This document shows, piece by piece, positions 8,665 to 18,483 of a stretch of 64,000 bases of DNA. Origin of the DNA: Rhodospirillaceae bacterium (GTDB lineage: Bacteria > Pseudomonadota > Alphaproteobacteria > Rhodospirillales > Rhodospirillaceae); contig CANJRD010000001.1 in NCBI GenBank assembly GCA_947476695.1, positions 248,001 to 312,000 on the forward strand. Direction: 5' to 3'. How positions within the stretch are numbered: the first letter of the stretch is position 1; each line of letters begins with the position of its first letter. A model generated the notes under the pieces. It saw only the letters and a list, made by a program, of their open reading frames with translations. It was not told the DNA's origin and ran no database searches. Made by a program: the position numbers and the translations under genes.

Positions 8665-10083
8665 CTAGATGTGGATGGCGCGCTTGTCGACGCTCAGCGC
8701 GGCTTCCTTCACCGCCTCGCCGAGCTGCGGGTGCGCGTGGCAAGTGCGTGCGATGTCTTCCGCCGCAGCGCCGAATTCCATGCCGAGCGCGACTTCCATG
8801 ATCAGGTCACCCGCCGCCGGGCCGACGATATGGCAGCCGAGCACACGATCGGTCGTCGCGTCCGCCAGGATTTTCACGAAGCCGTCGGTGTCGCCGTTGG
8901 CGCGCGCGCGGCTGTTGGCTGTGAACGGGAACTTGCCGGTCTTGTAAGCGACACCGGCTTCCTTCAGCTGTTCCTCGGTCTTGCCGATGCCGGCGACCTC
9001 GGGCCAGGTGTAAACAACGCCGGCGATGGCGTCGTAATTGATATGCGCGGTCTGACCGGCCATCAGTTCGGCGCAAGCCACGCCTTCGTCCTCGGCCTTG
9101 TGCGCGAGCATCTGCCCGCCGATCACATCGCCGATGGCGAAGATGCCTTCGACGTTGGTCTGGAAATTCTCGTCCGCCTGGACGAAGCTGCGATTGGTCA
9201 AGGTGACGCCGGCTTCCGCGAGGCCGAGGCCCGCGGTGTAGGGACGACGCCCGACCGCGACCAGCACCACATCCGCCTTCACTTCTTCCGCCGCCCCGCC
9301 TTTGGCGGGCTCGACGCTCAGCGTGACGCCGCCCTTCGCCGCGACAGCCTTGGTAACCTTGGCGCCGAGCTTGAACTTCATGCCCTGGCGCTCGAGGATG
9401 CGCTGCATCTGCTTGCGTACTTCGCCGTCCATCGACGGCAGGATGAAGTCGAGATATTCGATCACAGTGACTTCGGCGCCAAGACGACGCCAGACCGAGC
9501 CCATCTCCAGGCCGATGACGCCCGCGCCGATGACGACGAGCGACTTGGGAATTTTGTCCAACGTCAGCGCGCCGGTGGACGAGACGATCTGCTTTTCGTC
9601 GATGGTGATGCCCGGCAGCGGCGTAACTTCGGAGCCCGTGGCGAGCACGACGTACTTTGTCGTGTAGCTCTCGTCCTTGCCGTCGAGGGTCTTCACCGCG
9701 ATTTCATGGGCGCCGCGCGCCGCCTTGGCGATACGGCCGGTGCCCTTGATGTAGGTGACCTTGTTCTTCTTGAACAGGAACTCGATGCCGGTGGTGTTCT
9801 GCTTCACCACATCGTCCTTGCGCGCCATCATCGTCGGCAGATCGATCTCGACCTTGCCCACCTTGATGCCGTGCCCGGCGAAGGCGTGATTGGCTTCATC
9901 GAACAGATGCGAGGACTGCAGCAGCGCCTTCGACGGGATGCAGCCAACGTTCAGGCAGGTCCCGCCAAGCGCACCGCGATTCTCGACGCAAGCCGTCTTC
10001 AGACCAAGCTGCGCCGCGCGGATCGCGCAGACATAGCCACCCGGTCCACCGCCGATGACGATGACGTCGAAGGATTCAGCCAT
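8665..10083 (-). CDS. lpdA: dihydrolipoyl dehydrogenase (E3)
   Basis: The 472-residue flavoprotein has FAD motif [10 protein letters not shown], the redox disulfide in [13 protein letters not shown] (Cys43 and Cys48), NAD motif [11 protein letters not shown], and the C-terminal interface [10 protein letters not shown] with the catalytic His. It reoxidises the dihydrolipoyl groups of the E2 subunit and reduces NAD+. It follows sucB on the same strand, separated by a 105-bp palindromic repeat. Given its neighbours it serves 2-oxoglutarate dehydrogenase, though E3 is often shared with other complexes. Confidence 0.98.
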   Translation of the reverse strand: MAESFDVIVIGGGPGGYVCAIRAAQLGLKTACVENRGALGGTCLNVGCIPSKALLQSSHLFDEANHAFAGHGIKVGKVEIDLPTMMARKDDVVKQNTTGIEFLFKKNKVTYIKGTGRIAKAARGAHEIAVKTLDGKDESYTTKYVVLATGSEVTPLPGITIDEKQIVSSTGALTLDKIPKSLVVIGAGVIGLEMGSVWRRLGAEVTVIEYLDFILPSMDGEVRKQMQRILERQGMKFKLGAKVTKAVAAKGGVTLSVEPAKGGAAEEVKADVVLVAVGRRPYTAGLGLAEAGVTLTNRSFVQADENFQTNVEGIFAIGDVIGGQMLAHKAEDEGVACAELMAGQTAHINYDAIAGVVYTWPEVAGIGKTEEQLKEAGVAYKTGKFPFTANSRARANGDTDGFVKILADATTDRVLGCHIVGPAAGDLIMEVALGMEFGAAAEDIARTCHAHPQLGEAVKEAALSVDKRAIHI

Positions 10084-10110
10084 TGTCTGCGTTCCTCACA
10101 CCAACTCGGT

Positions 10111-10215
10111 CGTCACCCCGGCGAAGGCCGGGGTCCATTCATCATCCGCACGGACCGTGCGCTTTGCGCGATGGATCCCGGCTCGCGCCGCTACGCGGCT
10201 TGGCCGGGATGACGG
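10111..10215. repeat. intergenic palindromic repeat between sucB and lpdA
   Basis: The element begins CGTCACCCCGGCGAAGG and ends GGCCGGGATGACGG, so its ends are inverted repeats. It holds two hairpins: CCCCGGCgaagGCCGGGG (about 10117-10134) and a second built from GATCCCGGCT...GGCCGGGAT around a GCCGCTACGCGGC centre. Such paired-hairpin elements recur between genes in many alphaproteobacterial genomes. Sitting inside a probable operon, it could terminate or process the transcript, or protect the sucAB message. Copy number elsewhere is not visible from this window. Confidence 0.85.
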
Positions 10216-10259
10216 TCGGTGGGAGTTGCGCCCTCGGGTGAAACCCGAAGGTTCGCGCG

Positions 10260-11540
10260 TTACGCTTCCACCAGCAGGCGGCTCGGGTCTTCGATGTTTT
10301 CCTTCACGTGCACCAGGAAGGTGACGGCTTCGCGGCCGTCGACGATGCGGTGATCGTAGGACAACGCGAGATACATCATCGGACGCGCGACGATCGAGCC
10401 GTCTTCCAGCACGACCGCGCGCTGCTTGATGTTGTGCATGCCCAGGATGCCGGACTGCGGCGTGTTCAGGATCGGCGTCGACAGCATCGAACCGAAGATG
10501 CCGCCGTTGGTGATCGTGAAGCTGCCGCCCTTCATGTCTTCCATGGTGAGCTTGCCGTCGCGCGCCTTGCGGCCGAGGCCGGAAATCTCCGCCTCGATCT
10601 CGGCGTACGACTTGGTGTCGCAATCGCGCACCACCGGAACAACGAGGCCGGTCGGCGTGCCGACGGCGACGCCGACGTCGTAGTAGTTCTTGTAGACGAT
10701 ATCGTCGCCGTTGATCTCGGCGTTCACCGCCGGGAGCTCCTTCAGCGCCGCGACGCAGGCTTTCACGAAGAAGGACATGAAGCCCATCTTCACGCCGTGC
10801 TTCTTCTCGAAGGCGTCCTTGTGCTTGCTGCGCAGAGCCATCACCGCCGACATATCGACCTCATTGAAGGTCGTCAGCATCGCGGCGGTGTTCTGAGCTT
10901 CCTTCAGGCGGCTGGCGATCGTCTTGCGCAGGCGCGTCATCTTCACGCGTTCTTCGCGAGGCTTGCGGTCGGGCGCGGCACTCGGCGAAGCGGCTTCGCC
11001 GCCACTGGCGATGTACTTCAGCACGTCGGCCTTCACGAGACGGCCACCCTTGCCGGAGGCCGGGATCTTCTTCGGATCGAAATTGTGCTCGTCGACCAGA
11101 TGGCGCACAGACGGCGCCAGCGGATAGTCGGACGGCAGCGAGGCCTTCGGCGCGGCGGGCGCGGCAGCCGGCGCGGGCGCAGCAGCCTTTGGCGCAGGCG
11201 GCGGCGCAGCAGCGGCAGCCTTGGGCGCAGGCGCGGCGGCCTTCGGCGCTTCGGCTTTCGCGGCAGCGGCCGGCGCCGCGGCGGCTTTCGCCGGCGCGGC
11301 ACCGGCGGCACCGATCACACCGAGCACCGCACCGACGCCGACATTGGCGCCGGCCTCGACGACGATCTGGCCCAGCGTCCCGGCGGCGGGCGAATTGACC
11401 TCGACCGTGACCTTATCGGTTTCAAGTTCGACCAGCGGCTCGTCCGCGGCGACGGTGTCGCCGACTTTCTTGAACCACTTGGCAACGGTCGCTTCGGTGA
11501 CGGATTCACCCAGCGTCGGGACTTTAATCTCGGTCGACAT
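10260..11540 (-). CDS. sucB: 2-oxoglutarate dehydrogenase E2, dihydrolipoyl succinyltransferase
   Basis: The 426-residue protein has an N-terminal lipoyl domain with the modified lysine in [11 protein letters not shown] (Lys43), a long Ala/Pro linker (about 75-140), an E3-binding domain (about 145-180), and a C-terminal acyltransferase domain with the catalytic HRIVDG motif. It transfers succinyl to CoA in the 2-oxoglutarate dehydrogenase complex. ATG 11540 follows GAGGGG at good spacing; a GTG two codons upstream overlaps that site and is less likely. It lies between sucA and lpdA. Confidence 0.98.
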   Translation of the reverse strand: MSTEIKVPTLGESVTEATVAKWFKKVGDTVAADEPLVELETDKVTVEVNSPAAGTLGQIVVEAGANVGVGAVLGVIGAAGAAPAKAAAAPAAAAKAEAPKAAAPAPKAAAAAPPPAPKAAAPAPAAAPAAPKASLPSDYPLAPSVRHLVDEHNFDPKKIPASGKGGRLVKADVLKYIASGGEAASPSAAPDRKPREERVKMTRLRKTIASRLKEAQNTAAMLTTFNEVDMSAVMALRSKHKDAFEKKHGVKMGFMSFFVKACVAALKELPAVNAEINGDDIVYKNYYDVGVAVGTPTGLVVPVVRDCDTKSYAEIEAEISGLGRKARDGKLTMEDMKGGSFTITNGGIFGSMLSTPILNTPQSGILGMHNIKQRAVVLEDGSIVARPMMYLALSYDHRIVDGREAVTFLVHVKENIEDPSRLLVEA

Positions 11541-11603
11541 GTTCACCCCTCGGCGGACGCGCGGGACGGCATCCGCAGTGCTCGGACGGAAAAATTACGC
11601 AAA

Positions 11604-14540
11604 TTACTCGGCAGCCATCTTGCCCATCTTGGTGGCACGCTTGAACGGCTGCGGGATCTGGGCCAGCGGCGTCACCAAAGCCCATTCCACAAGCTGATTC
11701 TGTTCGCGCACGTGCACCTTCATCAGGCCGGTGGCCGGCGACGCGGCCGGCATGCGGCCGGCGTAGAACGGACGCTTGGCCTTGATGTCGATGTCTTCAA
11801 GCGCGTATTCGAGGCGGCGGTCGACAAACGTCCAGGAACCCATGTTGGCGGGTTCTTCCTGGCACCACACGACCTCGGCGTTCTTGTACTTCGCCAGTTC
11901 GCGCGCGATCGTGTCCTTCGGCCACGGATAGAGCTGTTCCACGCGCACGATGGCGACGTCGTCGATATTCTTGTCTTCCCGCGCCTGCAGCAGGTCGTAG
12001 TAGACCTTGCCGGAGCACAGCACGACGCGACGCACTTTCGCCGGCGCGGCGATCTTGCCGGTTTCGCCGATCACACGCTGGAAGCTGGTGTTCGGGCCCA
12101 TTTCTTCGATGGTCGAGACGCAGCGCTTGTGACGGAGCAACGACTTCGGCGTCATGATGACCAGCGGCTTGCGGAAGTTGCGGCGGTTCTGACGGCGCAG
12201 CGCATGATAGTAGTTCGCCGGCGTGGTGATATTGCAGACCTGCCAGTTGTCCTGCGCGGATAGCTGCAGATAACGCTCCATGCGCGCCGAGGAATGCTCG
12301 GGCCCTTGGCCTTCGAAGCCGTGCGGCAACAGCATCACCAGACCCGACAGGCGCAGCCACTTGCTTTCGCCCGAGTTGATGAACTGGTCGATGATCATCT
12401 GCGCGCCGTTGGAGAAGTCGCCGAACTGCGCTTCCCAGATGGTGAGCGCATTCGGTTCCGCCAGCGAGAAGCCGTACTCGAAGCCGAGCAGCGAGAGTTC
12501 CGACAGCGGGCTGTCGTGCACCTCGAAGTGACCCTGCTTGCCGGGACGGATGTTCTGCAGCGGGATGTAGCGGGCTTCGGTGTTCTGATCGACCAGCACC
12601 GAGTGGCGCTGCGAGAACGTGCCGCGGCCGCAATCCTGGCCTGACAGACGCACCATTGTGCCTTCGGCGACCAACGTCCCGAACGCGAGCGCTTCCGCGG
12701 TCGCCCAATCGAAGTCCTTGCCGCTCTCGAACATGTCGGCCTTGGCCTTGAGCTGGCGAACGATCTTCGGGTTCACGGCAACGCCGTCCGGTGCCGTGGA
12801 AATGACCTTGCCAACTTCCTTGAGAAGGTCGAGCGGCACACCTGTCTTATCGTCGCGGTATTCCTCTTCCTCGCCCATCTGCGCGAGGCCTTTCCAGGCG
12901 CCTTCGAGCCAATCGGCCTTGTTCGGCTTAAAGCCGGCGGCCGCCTCGAAGTCGGTCTCCATCTGATGCATGAACTGGCTGGTCATCGCGTCCGCCTCGG
13001 CCTGGGTGAACAGGCCTTCCTGCACCAGGCGCTGCGCATAGAGCGTGCGCGCGGTGGTATGCGTCTCGATCGCCTTGTACATCAGCGGCTGAGTGAACTT
13101 CGGCTCGTCGCCTTCGTTGTGGCCGAAGCGGCGATAGCAGACCATGTCGAGCACGACGTCGATGCCGAATTCCTGACGGAACTCGATAGCCAGACGCGCG
13201 GCTTGCACGACGGCTTCCGGATCGTCCGCGTTGACGTGGAAGATCGGTGCTTCGACCATCTTGGCGATGTCGGTGCAGTACAAACCCGAACGGCTATAGC
13301 GCGGCGTCGTGGTGAAACCGATCTGGTTGTTCACGACGACGTGGATGGTGCCACCCGTGGTGTAGCCCTTGATCTGCGAGAAGCCGAAACACTCGGCGAT
13401 GATGCCCTGGCCGGCGAAAGCCGCATCGCCGTGCATCAGCAGGGCGAGCACTTTCTTGCGCGACTTGTCGCCGAGCTGTTCCTGCTTCGCGCGCACCTTG
13501 CCGAGCACGACGGCATCGACGACTTCGAGGTGTGACGGATTGGCGGTCAGCGACAGGTGGACGGTCTTGCCGTCGAACGTGCGGTCGGCGGAGGTGCCGA
13601 GGTGGTACTTCACGTCGCCGGAGCCTTCGACGCTTTCCGGGTTCGGCGAGTTGCCTTGGAATTCCGAGAACAGCGCGCTGAACGGCTTGTGCATGACGTT
13701 CACGAGCACGTTCAGGCGGCCACGATGCGGCATGCCGATGACGATCTGTTCAACGCCGAGCGCACCGCCGCGCTTGATGATCTGTTCCAGCGCCGGGATC
13801 AGCGCTTCGCCGCCGTCGAGGCCGAAACGCTTGGTGCTGGTGTACTTGATGCCGAGGAACTTCTCGAAACCCTCAGCTTCCGTCATGCGCTCGAGGATCG
13901 CGCGCTTGCCTTCAGGCGAGAAGTTCGGCTTGGAGCGCGTGCTCTCGATGCGGCTTTGCAGCCATTCGCGCTGCTTGATGTCCTGCACGTGCATGTACTC
14001 GATGCCGAAGGTCCCGCAATAGATTTCCTTCAGCACGGCGAGGATCTGGCGCAGCGTCGCGCTCTCGAAACCGAGCAGGCCGCCGAGCACGATCGGACGA
14101 TCGAGATCGGCTTCGGTGAAGCCGTGATATTTGTAATCCAGCTCCGGGTGCGCGGTTTCGCCGGTGAGATGCAGCGGATCGAGGTTGGCGAGCTGATGAC
14201 CGCGCGTGCGGAAGGCGCGGATAACGCCCAGTGCCTTGATCGAGTCTTCGGCATGCGTGAGCACCGCGGTCTTTTCTGCCGGCGCCGCGCCGTTCTTCGC
14301 GCCCTTGCCGTCGGCCTTGCCCTTAGGGGCGGCGTCGGGATCGGCGGAGCCGATGATGGTCGCGTCGGAGGGCGCCCAGCTCGCGCCTTCAAGCTCCCGC
14401 AAAAGGTCGGCTTCGTCGTCCTTGAGGTCGGCGAAGAAGCCCGCCCAACTGCGGTCGACCGCAGCCGGGTTCTTCAGGTATTGGGCGTAAAGTTCGGCGA
14501 TGAAGGTGGCGTTTGCGCCACTAAGAAACGAAGCGTCCAC
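11604..14540 (-). CDS. sucA: 2-oxoglutarate dehydrogenase E1 component
   Basis: The 978-residue protein starts MDASFLSGANATFIAELYAQY, the typical N-terminal peptide that recruits E2. Thiamine-diphosphate-binding sequences GDAAFAGQG and NNQIGFTT are present, followed by the transketolase-like domain containing LPHGFEGQGPEHSSAR. The length is typical (930-990). It decarboxylates 2-oxoglutarate and succinylates lipoyl-E2. A probable promoter lies about 110-140 bases upstream, so it can be transcribed apart from the sucCD-pagL-MBL genes. Confidence 0.98.
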   Translation of the reverse strand: MDASFLSGANATFIAELYAQYLKNPAAVDRSWAGFFADLKDDEADLLRELEGASWAPSDATIIGSADPDAAPKGKADGKGAKNGAAPAEKTAVLTHAEDSIKALGVIRAFRTRGHQLANLDPLHLTGETAHPELDYKYHGFTEADLDRPIVLGGLLGFESATLRQILAVLKEIYCGTFGIEYMHVQDIKQREWLQSRIESTRSKPNFSPEGKRAILERMTEAEGFEKFLGIKYTSTKRFGLDGGEALIPALEQIIKRGGALGVEQIVIGMPHRGRLNVLVNVMHKPFSALFSEFQGNSPNPESVEGSGDVKYHLGTSADRTFDGKTVHLSLTANPSHLEVVDAVVLGKVRAKQEQLGDKSRKKVLALLMHGDAAFAGQGIIAECFGFSQIKGYTTGGTIHVVVNNQIGFTTTPRYSRSGLYCTDIAKMVEAPIFHVNADDPEAVVQAARLAIEFRQEFGIDVVLDMVCYRRFGHNEGDEPKFTQPLMYKAIETHTTARTLYAQRLVQEGLFTQAEADAMTSQFMHQMETDFEAAAGFKPNKADWLEGAWKGLAQMGEEEEYRDDKTGVPLDLLKEVGKVISTAPDGVAVNPKIVRQLKAKADMFESGKDFDWATAEALAFGTLVAEGTMVRLSGQDCGRGTFSQRHSVLVDQNTEARYIPLQNIRPGKQGHFEVHDSPLSELSLLGFEYGFSLAEPNALTIWEAQFGDFSNGAQMIIDQFINSGESKWLRLSGLVMLLPHGFEGQGPEHSSARMERYLQLSAQDNWQVCNITTPANYYHALRRQNRRNFRKPLVIMTPKSLLRHKRCVSTIEEMGPNTSFQRVIGETGKIAAPAKVRRVVLCSGKVYYDLLQAREDKNIDDVAIVRVEQLYPWPKDTIARELAKYKNAEVVWCQEEPANMGSWTFVDRRLEYALEDIDIKAKRPFYAGRMPAASPATGLMKVHVREQNQLVEWALVTPLAQIPQPFKRATKMGKMAAE

Positions 14541-14843
14541 GGCGGAATCCCTGGTTGGCTGCCCGTTTCCGGCCCGGATGACCCCCGCCTTCGGCGCGGT
14601 TCACGGCCCGGCCCGCACTTTGCGCGCAGTGGGGCAGCGGCACGCCCTTTACATAGCCGAATATCCCTCTCTCCACAATGACTTAGCAGTCAAACTTGCG
14701 CGCGCTGTGCCGGGTAGCAGACTTGTGTTCACCCCCAACAGTTGTATCTAGAAATCCGCCAAGTCCTTGAGATATCGGGTTTTCCGAGAAGTGCTATCGG
14801 TTTTTTCGCAGCGCCGCATGCCGCGACCTGCACGGACGGCAGA
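14541..14843. other. 303-bp gene-free stretch upstream of sucA
   Basis: No reading frame with coding character is seen on either strand. It holds a possible sucA promoter (14650-14678) and about 100 bases of leader. The part next to the MBL gene has no convincing terminator hairpin. Confidence 0.7.
14650..14678 (-). promoter_or_regulatory. possible sucA promoter
   Basis: Read leftward: TTGTGG (14678-14673), a 17-base spacer and TATGTA (14655-14650). Transcription would start near 14643, about 100 bases before the sucA ATG. The -35 box is imperfect. Confidence 0.35.
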
Positions 14844-15716
14844 TCAGGTTTGCGGGGTCGTGAAGCCGAAACCGCCCGCATCGCCGGTGATCTGGACGGC
14901 GGTGGGCCTTGGGAAATGCGCCGGCAGGACCCAGGCCCCGGACTCGGCGACACGCTCGATGAAGGCGATGCGGGTGGTCGCCGCCAGCTGCGGGTCGGCG
15001 CAGAAGCGGCTCGACCACTGCGGGCGCTCGATCTGCACCGGGTGATGGATGGTATCGCCGACGAGGTAGGCACGTTGCTTGCCGTCGTCGAGGCAGAGGA
15101 TGACGTTGCCGGGCGTGTGTCCGGGCGCGGGCATCAGATGAATGCCCGGCTCGATCTCGTAGTCGCTGTCGACGATGACGGCGAGACCCGCGTCAAGGAT
15201 CGGCTGCACGCTGTCGTCCCACGAGCCGTGATTCACGTTGGCGTCACGCCTGCGCACCTCCTGCCAGTGATCGACCTCTGTGCGCGCCATCAGGTATTTC
15301 GCGTTCGGGAACGTGGGCACCCAGCGTCCGCCGATGAGGCGCGTGTTCCAGCCGACGTGATCGACGTGCAGATGCGTGCACAGCACATGCGTGACGCTTT
15401 CCGCCGGACAGCCGGATGCCGCGAGGTCGGTGAGGAAGCTGCCGTTGCGCCGATGCCAGTCAGGCCGCATCGGGCGCTCCTTGTCGTTGCCGACACAGGT
15501 GTCGACCAGGATCACGTTGCGCTCAGTGCGGATGATGAGCGCGTAGAAGCCCATCACCAGCTTGTTGCTGGCCGCATCGTAGAAGCGCGGATCGCGCGAC
15601 GCATCCGTCTGCGCGAATGCATCCGGCACCGCGTCGGGAAGCAGGAAATCGGGCGCGAAGGACGGCCCCTCGGTCTCGACCACGCGTGTGATGGAGAACG
15701 GACCGGGGAGTTTCAT
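14844..15716 (-). CDS. MBL-fold metallo-hydrolase
   Basis: The 290-residue protein carries the metallo-beta-lactamase zinc signature THLHVDHVGW (His115, His117, Asp119, His120), a third ligand in APGHTPGN, and a later GDTIHHPVQ. The family includes lactonases and other hydrolases; the substrate is not predictable here. No signal peptide is seen, so it is probably cytoplasmic. It starts 3 bases after the pagL stop on the same strand, so the two genes are likely co-transcribed. Confidence 0.88.
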   Translation of the reverse strand: MKLPGPFSITRVVETEGPSFAPDFLLPDAVPDAFAQTDASRDPRFYDAASNKLVMGFYALIIRTERNVILVDTCVGNDKERPMRPDWHRRNGSFLTDLAASGCPAESVTHVLCTHLHVDHVGWNTRLIGGRWVPTFPNAKYLMARTEVDHWQEVRRRDANVNHGSWDDSVQPILDAGLAVIVDSDYEIEPGIHLMPAPGHTPGNVILCLDDGKQRAYLVGDTIHHPVQIERPQWSSRFCADPQLAATTRIAFIERVAESGAWVLPAHFPRPTAVQITGDAGGFGFTTPQT

Positions 15717-15719
15717 GGA

Positions 15720-16226
15720 TCAGAAGGCGAAGGAGATTGCCGCCAGCGCCGAGTTCAGACCCGGATTCACGCGATGCGTATTCGCGTTCGAGATATGGGT
15801 GAGCATCAGGCCGGCGCGCATGTTGTCGGTGATGGAGTACGAGAACTGCAGACCGAGATGGAACTCGAACGTGCCGCCGAGTTCGTAGCCGTTGCCGCGA
15901 TGATACGCGCCCATGCCGGCGGAGGGTTCGAGCTCGAACTTGCCCCACCGGAAAGGTGCGGCCAGACCGGCATAACCGTACATCGCGTCGTTGCCGGCGA
16001 TCATGCCGCCGACGAACGGATGGAAGCCGCGAAAGGCAGCGTCATCGTCGCTTTGCGCGAAACCCCAGCCGAAACGATAGACCGCACGGCCCTCGACGGC
16101 GTGCGGACGATGGGACACCAGGTCGTAGAGACCGACGCCCAGCGTCAACACACCGGGATCTTCGGCGCGCGCGGCACTTGCGGTCAGCAAGACGGCGGCA
16201 GCGATGAACGCGCGCATGAAACCCAC
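15720..16226 (-). CDS. pagL: PagL-type lipid A 3-O-deacylase / acyloxyacyl hydrolase family
   Basis: The 168-residue protein has a signal peptide (cleavage likely after ARA, residue 21) and alternating beta-strand sequence ending in phenylalanine (AISFAF), as in outer-membrane barrels. The PagL active-site block is seen as THISNANTHRVNPGLNS: His144 and Ser146 correspond to the catalytic His126 and Ser128 of Pseudomonas PagL. The position of the catalytic Glu140 is Asn158 here. It would remove the 3-O acyl chain of lipid A at the outer membrane if active. It sits 6 bases after sucD, inside the TCA gene run. Confidence 0.82.
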   Translation of the reverse strand: MGFMRAFIAAAVLLTASAARAEDPGVLTLGVGLYDLVSHRPHAVEGRAVYRFGWGFAQSDDDAAFRGFHPFVGGMIAGNDAMYGYAGLAAPFRWGKFELEPSAGMGAYHRGNGYELGGTFEFHLGLQFSYSITDNMRAGLMLTHISNANTHRVNPGLNSALAAISFAF

Positions 16227-16232
16227 GAGCCG

Positions 16233-17108
16233 CTAGCCGCCCATCGCCTTCAGCATCGTCGAGCCGAGCGCGGACGGCGAATCGGCAATCAGGAAACCTG
16301 CGCTCTTCATGGCCTCGAACTTCGCGGCGGCCGTGCCTTTGCCGCCGGAGATGATGGCGCCGGCATGACCCATGCGGCGGCCCGGCGGCGCGGTGGTGCC
16401 GGCCACAAAGCCGATGATCGGCTTCTTGGTCTTCGAGGCCTTGTAGAACGCGGCGGCTTCTTCTTCGGCGGTGCCGCCGATTTCACCGATCATCACGATG
16501 CCCAACGTTTCCGGGTCGCCCAGGAACAGATCGAGGCAATCGATGAAGTTGGTGCCGTTGACCGGATCGCCGCCGATGCCGATGCAGGTCGTCTGGCCCA
16601 GGCCGGCGGCAGTCGTCTGGTGCACCGCTTCATAGGTCAGCGTGCCCGAGCGCGACACGATGCCGATCTTGCCGCGCTGATGGATGTGGCCCGGCATGAT
16701 GCCGATCTTGCATTCGCCCGGCGTAATGATGCCCGGGCAGTTCGGCCCGATGAGACGCGTCTTGGAGCCATTGAGCGCGCGCTTCACGCGCACCATGTCG
16801 AGAACCGGAATACCTTCGGTGATGCAGACCGCGAGCGGGATTTCCGCGTCGATCGCTTCGAGGATCGCATCGGCCGCGAACGGCGGCGGCACATAGATCA
16901 CGGTCGCATCGCAACCGGTCTTCTGACGCGCTTCCGCCACGGTGTCGAACACCGGCAGATCGAGATGCGTGGTGCCGCCCTTACCGGGCGTCACGCCGCC
17001 GACCATCTTGGTGCCGTAGGCGATCGCCTGCTCGGAGTGGAACGTACCCTGGCTGCCGGTGAAGCCCTGGCAGATGACCTTGGTGTTCTTGTTGACGAGG
17101 ACGGCCAT
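16233..17108 (-). CDS. sucD: succinyl-CoA synthetase alpha subunit
   Basis: The 291-residue protein begins [21 protein letters not shown] with the CoA-binding fold. The phosphorylated histidine lies in [18 protein letters not shown], and [13 protein letters not shown] and [11 protein letters not shown] are family motifs. With SucC it makes ATP (or GTP) from succinyl-CoA. One base separates its start from the sucC stop, indicating tight coupling. Confidence 0.98.
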   Translation of the reverse strand: MAVLVNKNTKVICQGFTGSQGTFHSEQAIAYGTKMVGGVTPGKGGTTHLDLPVFDTVAEARQKTGCDATVIYVPPPFAADAILEAIDAEIPLAVCITEGIPVLDMVRVKRALNGSKTRLIGPNCPGIITPGECKIGIMPGHIHQRGKIGIVSRSGTLTYEAVHQTTAAGLGQTTCIGIGGDPVNGTNFIDCLDLFLGDPETLGIVMIGEIGGTAEEEAAAFYKASKTKKPIIGFVAGTTAPPGRRMGHAGAIISGGKGTAAAKFEAMKSAGFLIADSPSALGSTMLKAMGG

Positions 17109-17109
17109 G

Positions 17110-18309
17110 TTATGCGGCCTCCTTCACGGCCTTAACCACCTTTTCGGCGGCGTCGGCGAGGTTGTCGGCCGAGATGATCGGCAGACCGGACTCGCGCATG
17201 ATTTTCTTGCCCAGTTCGACGTTGGTGCCTTCGAGGCGCACGACCAGCGGCACGTTCAAGCTGACTTCGCGCGCGGCGGCGACGACGCCTTCCGCGATCA
17301 CGTCGCAGCGCATGATGCCGCCGAAGATGTTCACCAGGATGCCTTCGACGTTGGCATCCGACAGGATGATTTTGAACGCCTTGGTCACGCGCTCGCGCGT
17401 GGCGCCGCCGCCGACATCGAGGAAGTTCGCCGGCGACCCGCCCTTGAGCTTGATGATGTCCATGGTCGCCATCGCGAGACCGGCGCCGTTGACCATGCAG
17501 CCGATCGAGCCGTCGAGCTTGATGTAGTTGAGATCGTGCTTCGAGGCTTCGAGTTCCATCGGATCTTCTTCGTCCTCGTCGCGCAGTTCGAGGATGTCCG
17601 GGTGACGATAGAGCGCGTTGGAATCGAAGTTCATCTTCGCATCCAGCGGCAGCACGTCGCCGTCGGCCGTCACCACCAGCGGATTGATTTCGAGCATCGA
17701 AGCGTCGGTGGCGAGGAAGGCGCTGTAGAGCGAGGTCAACAGCTTGGTCGCCGACTTGATCTGGTTGTCCTTGAGGCCCAGCGCAAAAGCGATCTTGCGG
17801 CAGTGGAAGCCCTGGATGCCGGTGGCCGGATCGATCGTCTGCAGGATGATCTTTTCCGGGCTGTCGTGCGCGACGTCTTCGATGTTCACGCCGCCTTCGG
17901 TCGACGCCATGATCGTGACGCGGCTGGAGCCGCGATCGACCAGCATCGAGAGGTACAGCTCGCGGCTGATGTTGCAGCCGGCTTCAATGTAGATGCGCTT
18001 CACGGTCTTGCCGGCGGGGCCGGTCTGGATCGTGACCAGCGTGTTTCCCAGCATCTGCTTGGCGTTTTCCTTCACGTCGGCAACCGACTTCACGACGCGC
18101 ACGCCGCCTTTGCCGCCGCCCGAGGCTTCCTTGAACGTGCCCTTGCCGCGACCGCCCGCGTGGATCTGCGACTTCACGACGTAGACGCCCTGCGGCAGCC
18201 CTTCGGCCACCTTCTGCGCCTCTTCCGGGGTGTAGGCGATGCCGCCCGGCAGCACCGGCACGCCGTACTTCTTCAGGACCTGTTTGGCTTGGTATTCATG
18301 GATATTCAT
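17110..18309 (-). CDS. sucC: succinyl-CoA synthetase beta subunit
   Basis: The 399-residue protein opens [19 protein letters not shown], has an ATP-grasp domain ([27 protein letters not shown]) and a C-terminal ligase domain ([17 protein letters not shown]). It provides the nucleotide site of the SucCD enzyme and appears to head the leftward sucC-sucD-pagL-MBL run. A promoter-like sequence lies about 90-120 bases upstream. Confidence 0.98.
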   Translation of the reverse strand: MNIHEYQAKQVLKKYGVPVLPGGIAYTPEEAQKVAEGLPQGVYVVKSQIHAGGRGKGTFKEASGGGKGGVRVVKSVADVKENAKQMLGNTLVTIQTGPAGKTVKRIYIEAGCNISRELYLSMLVDRGSSRVTIMASTEGGVNIEDVAHDSPEKIILQTIDPATGIQGFHCRKIAFALGLKDNQIKSATKLLTSLYSAFLATDASMLEINPLVVTADGDVLPLDAKMNFDSNALYRHPDILELRDEDEEDPMELEASKHDLNYIKLDGSIGCMVNGAGLAMATMDIIKLKGGSPANFLDVGGGATRERVTKAFKIILSDANVEGILVNIFGGIMRCDVIAEGVVAAAREVSLNVPLVVRLEGTNVELGKKIMRESGLPIISADNLADAAEKVVKAVKEAA

Positions 18310-18399
18310 GGCTGTCCGTCGTCACTGCTGGCGCGGCCACGGGAACGGGCTCGCGCATGTGAAACTTGGTGAAGGAAGGCCCCTCGGAAAACGCCGGCC

Positions 18400-18427
18400 T
18401 TTATAGCACCCCGGCTTATGCCTGCAA
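18400..18427 (-). promoter_or_regulatory. probable sucC promoter
   Basis: Read leftward: TTGCAG (18427-18422), a 16-base spacer and TATAAA (18405-18400). The start of transcription would be near 18393, giving a leader of about 85 bases before the sucC ATG. Confidence 0.45.
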
Positions 18428-18483
18428 CCCGCCCCGGCTTGCGGCGAGTCGCAAAATCGGAAATGGGTGCCTATACTTAGGCC

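Noticed and set aside
8044-10212. A 722-codon open frame opposite lpdA and the GT2 gene
   Set aside because: It is the antisense shadow of two clear genes in GC-rich DNA; its translation has no family motif and is rich in Arg, Ala, His and Asp.
14688-14693. TTGACT (leftward) as the sucA -35 box
   Set aside because: No acceptable -10 box occurs at 16-18 bases; TTGTGG-N17-TATGTA nearby fits better.
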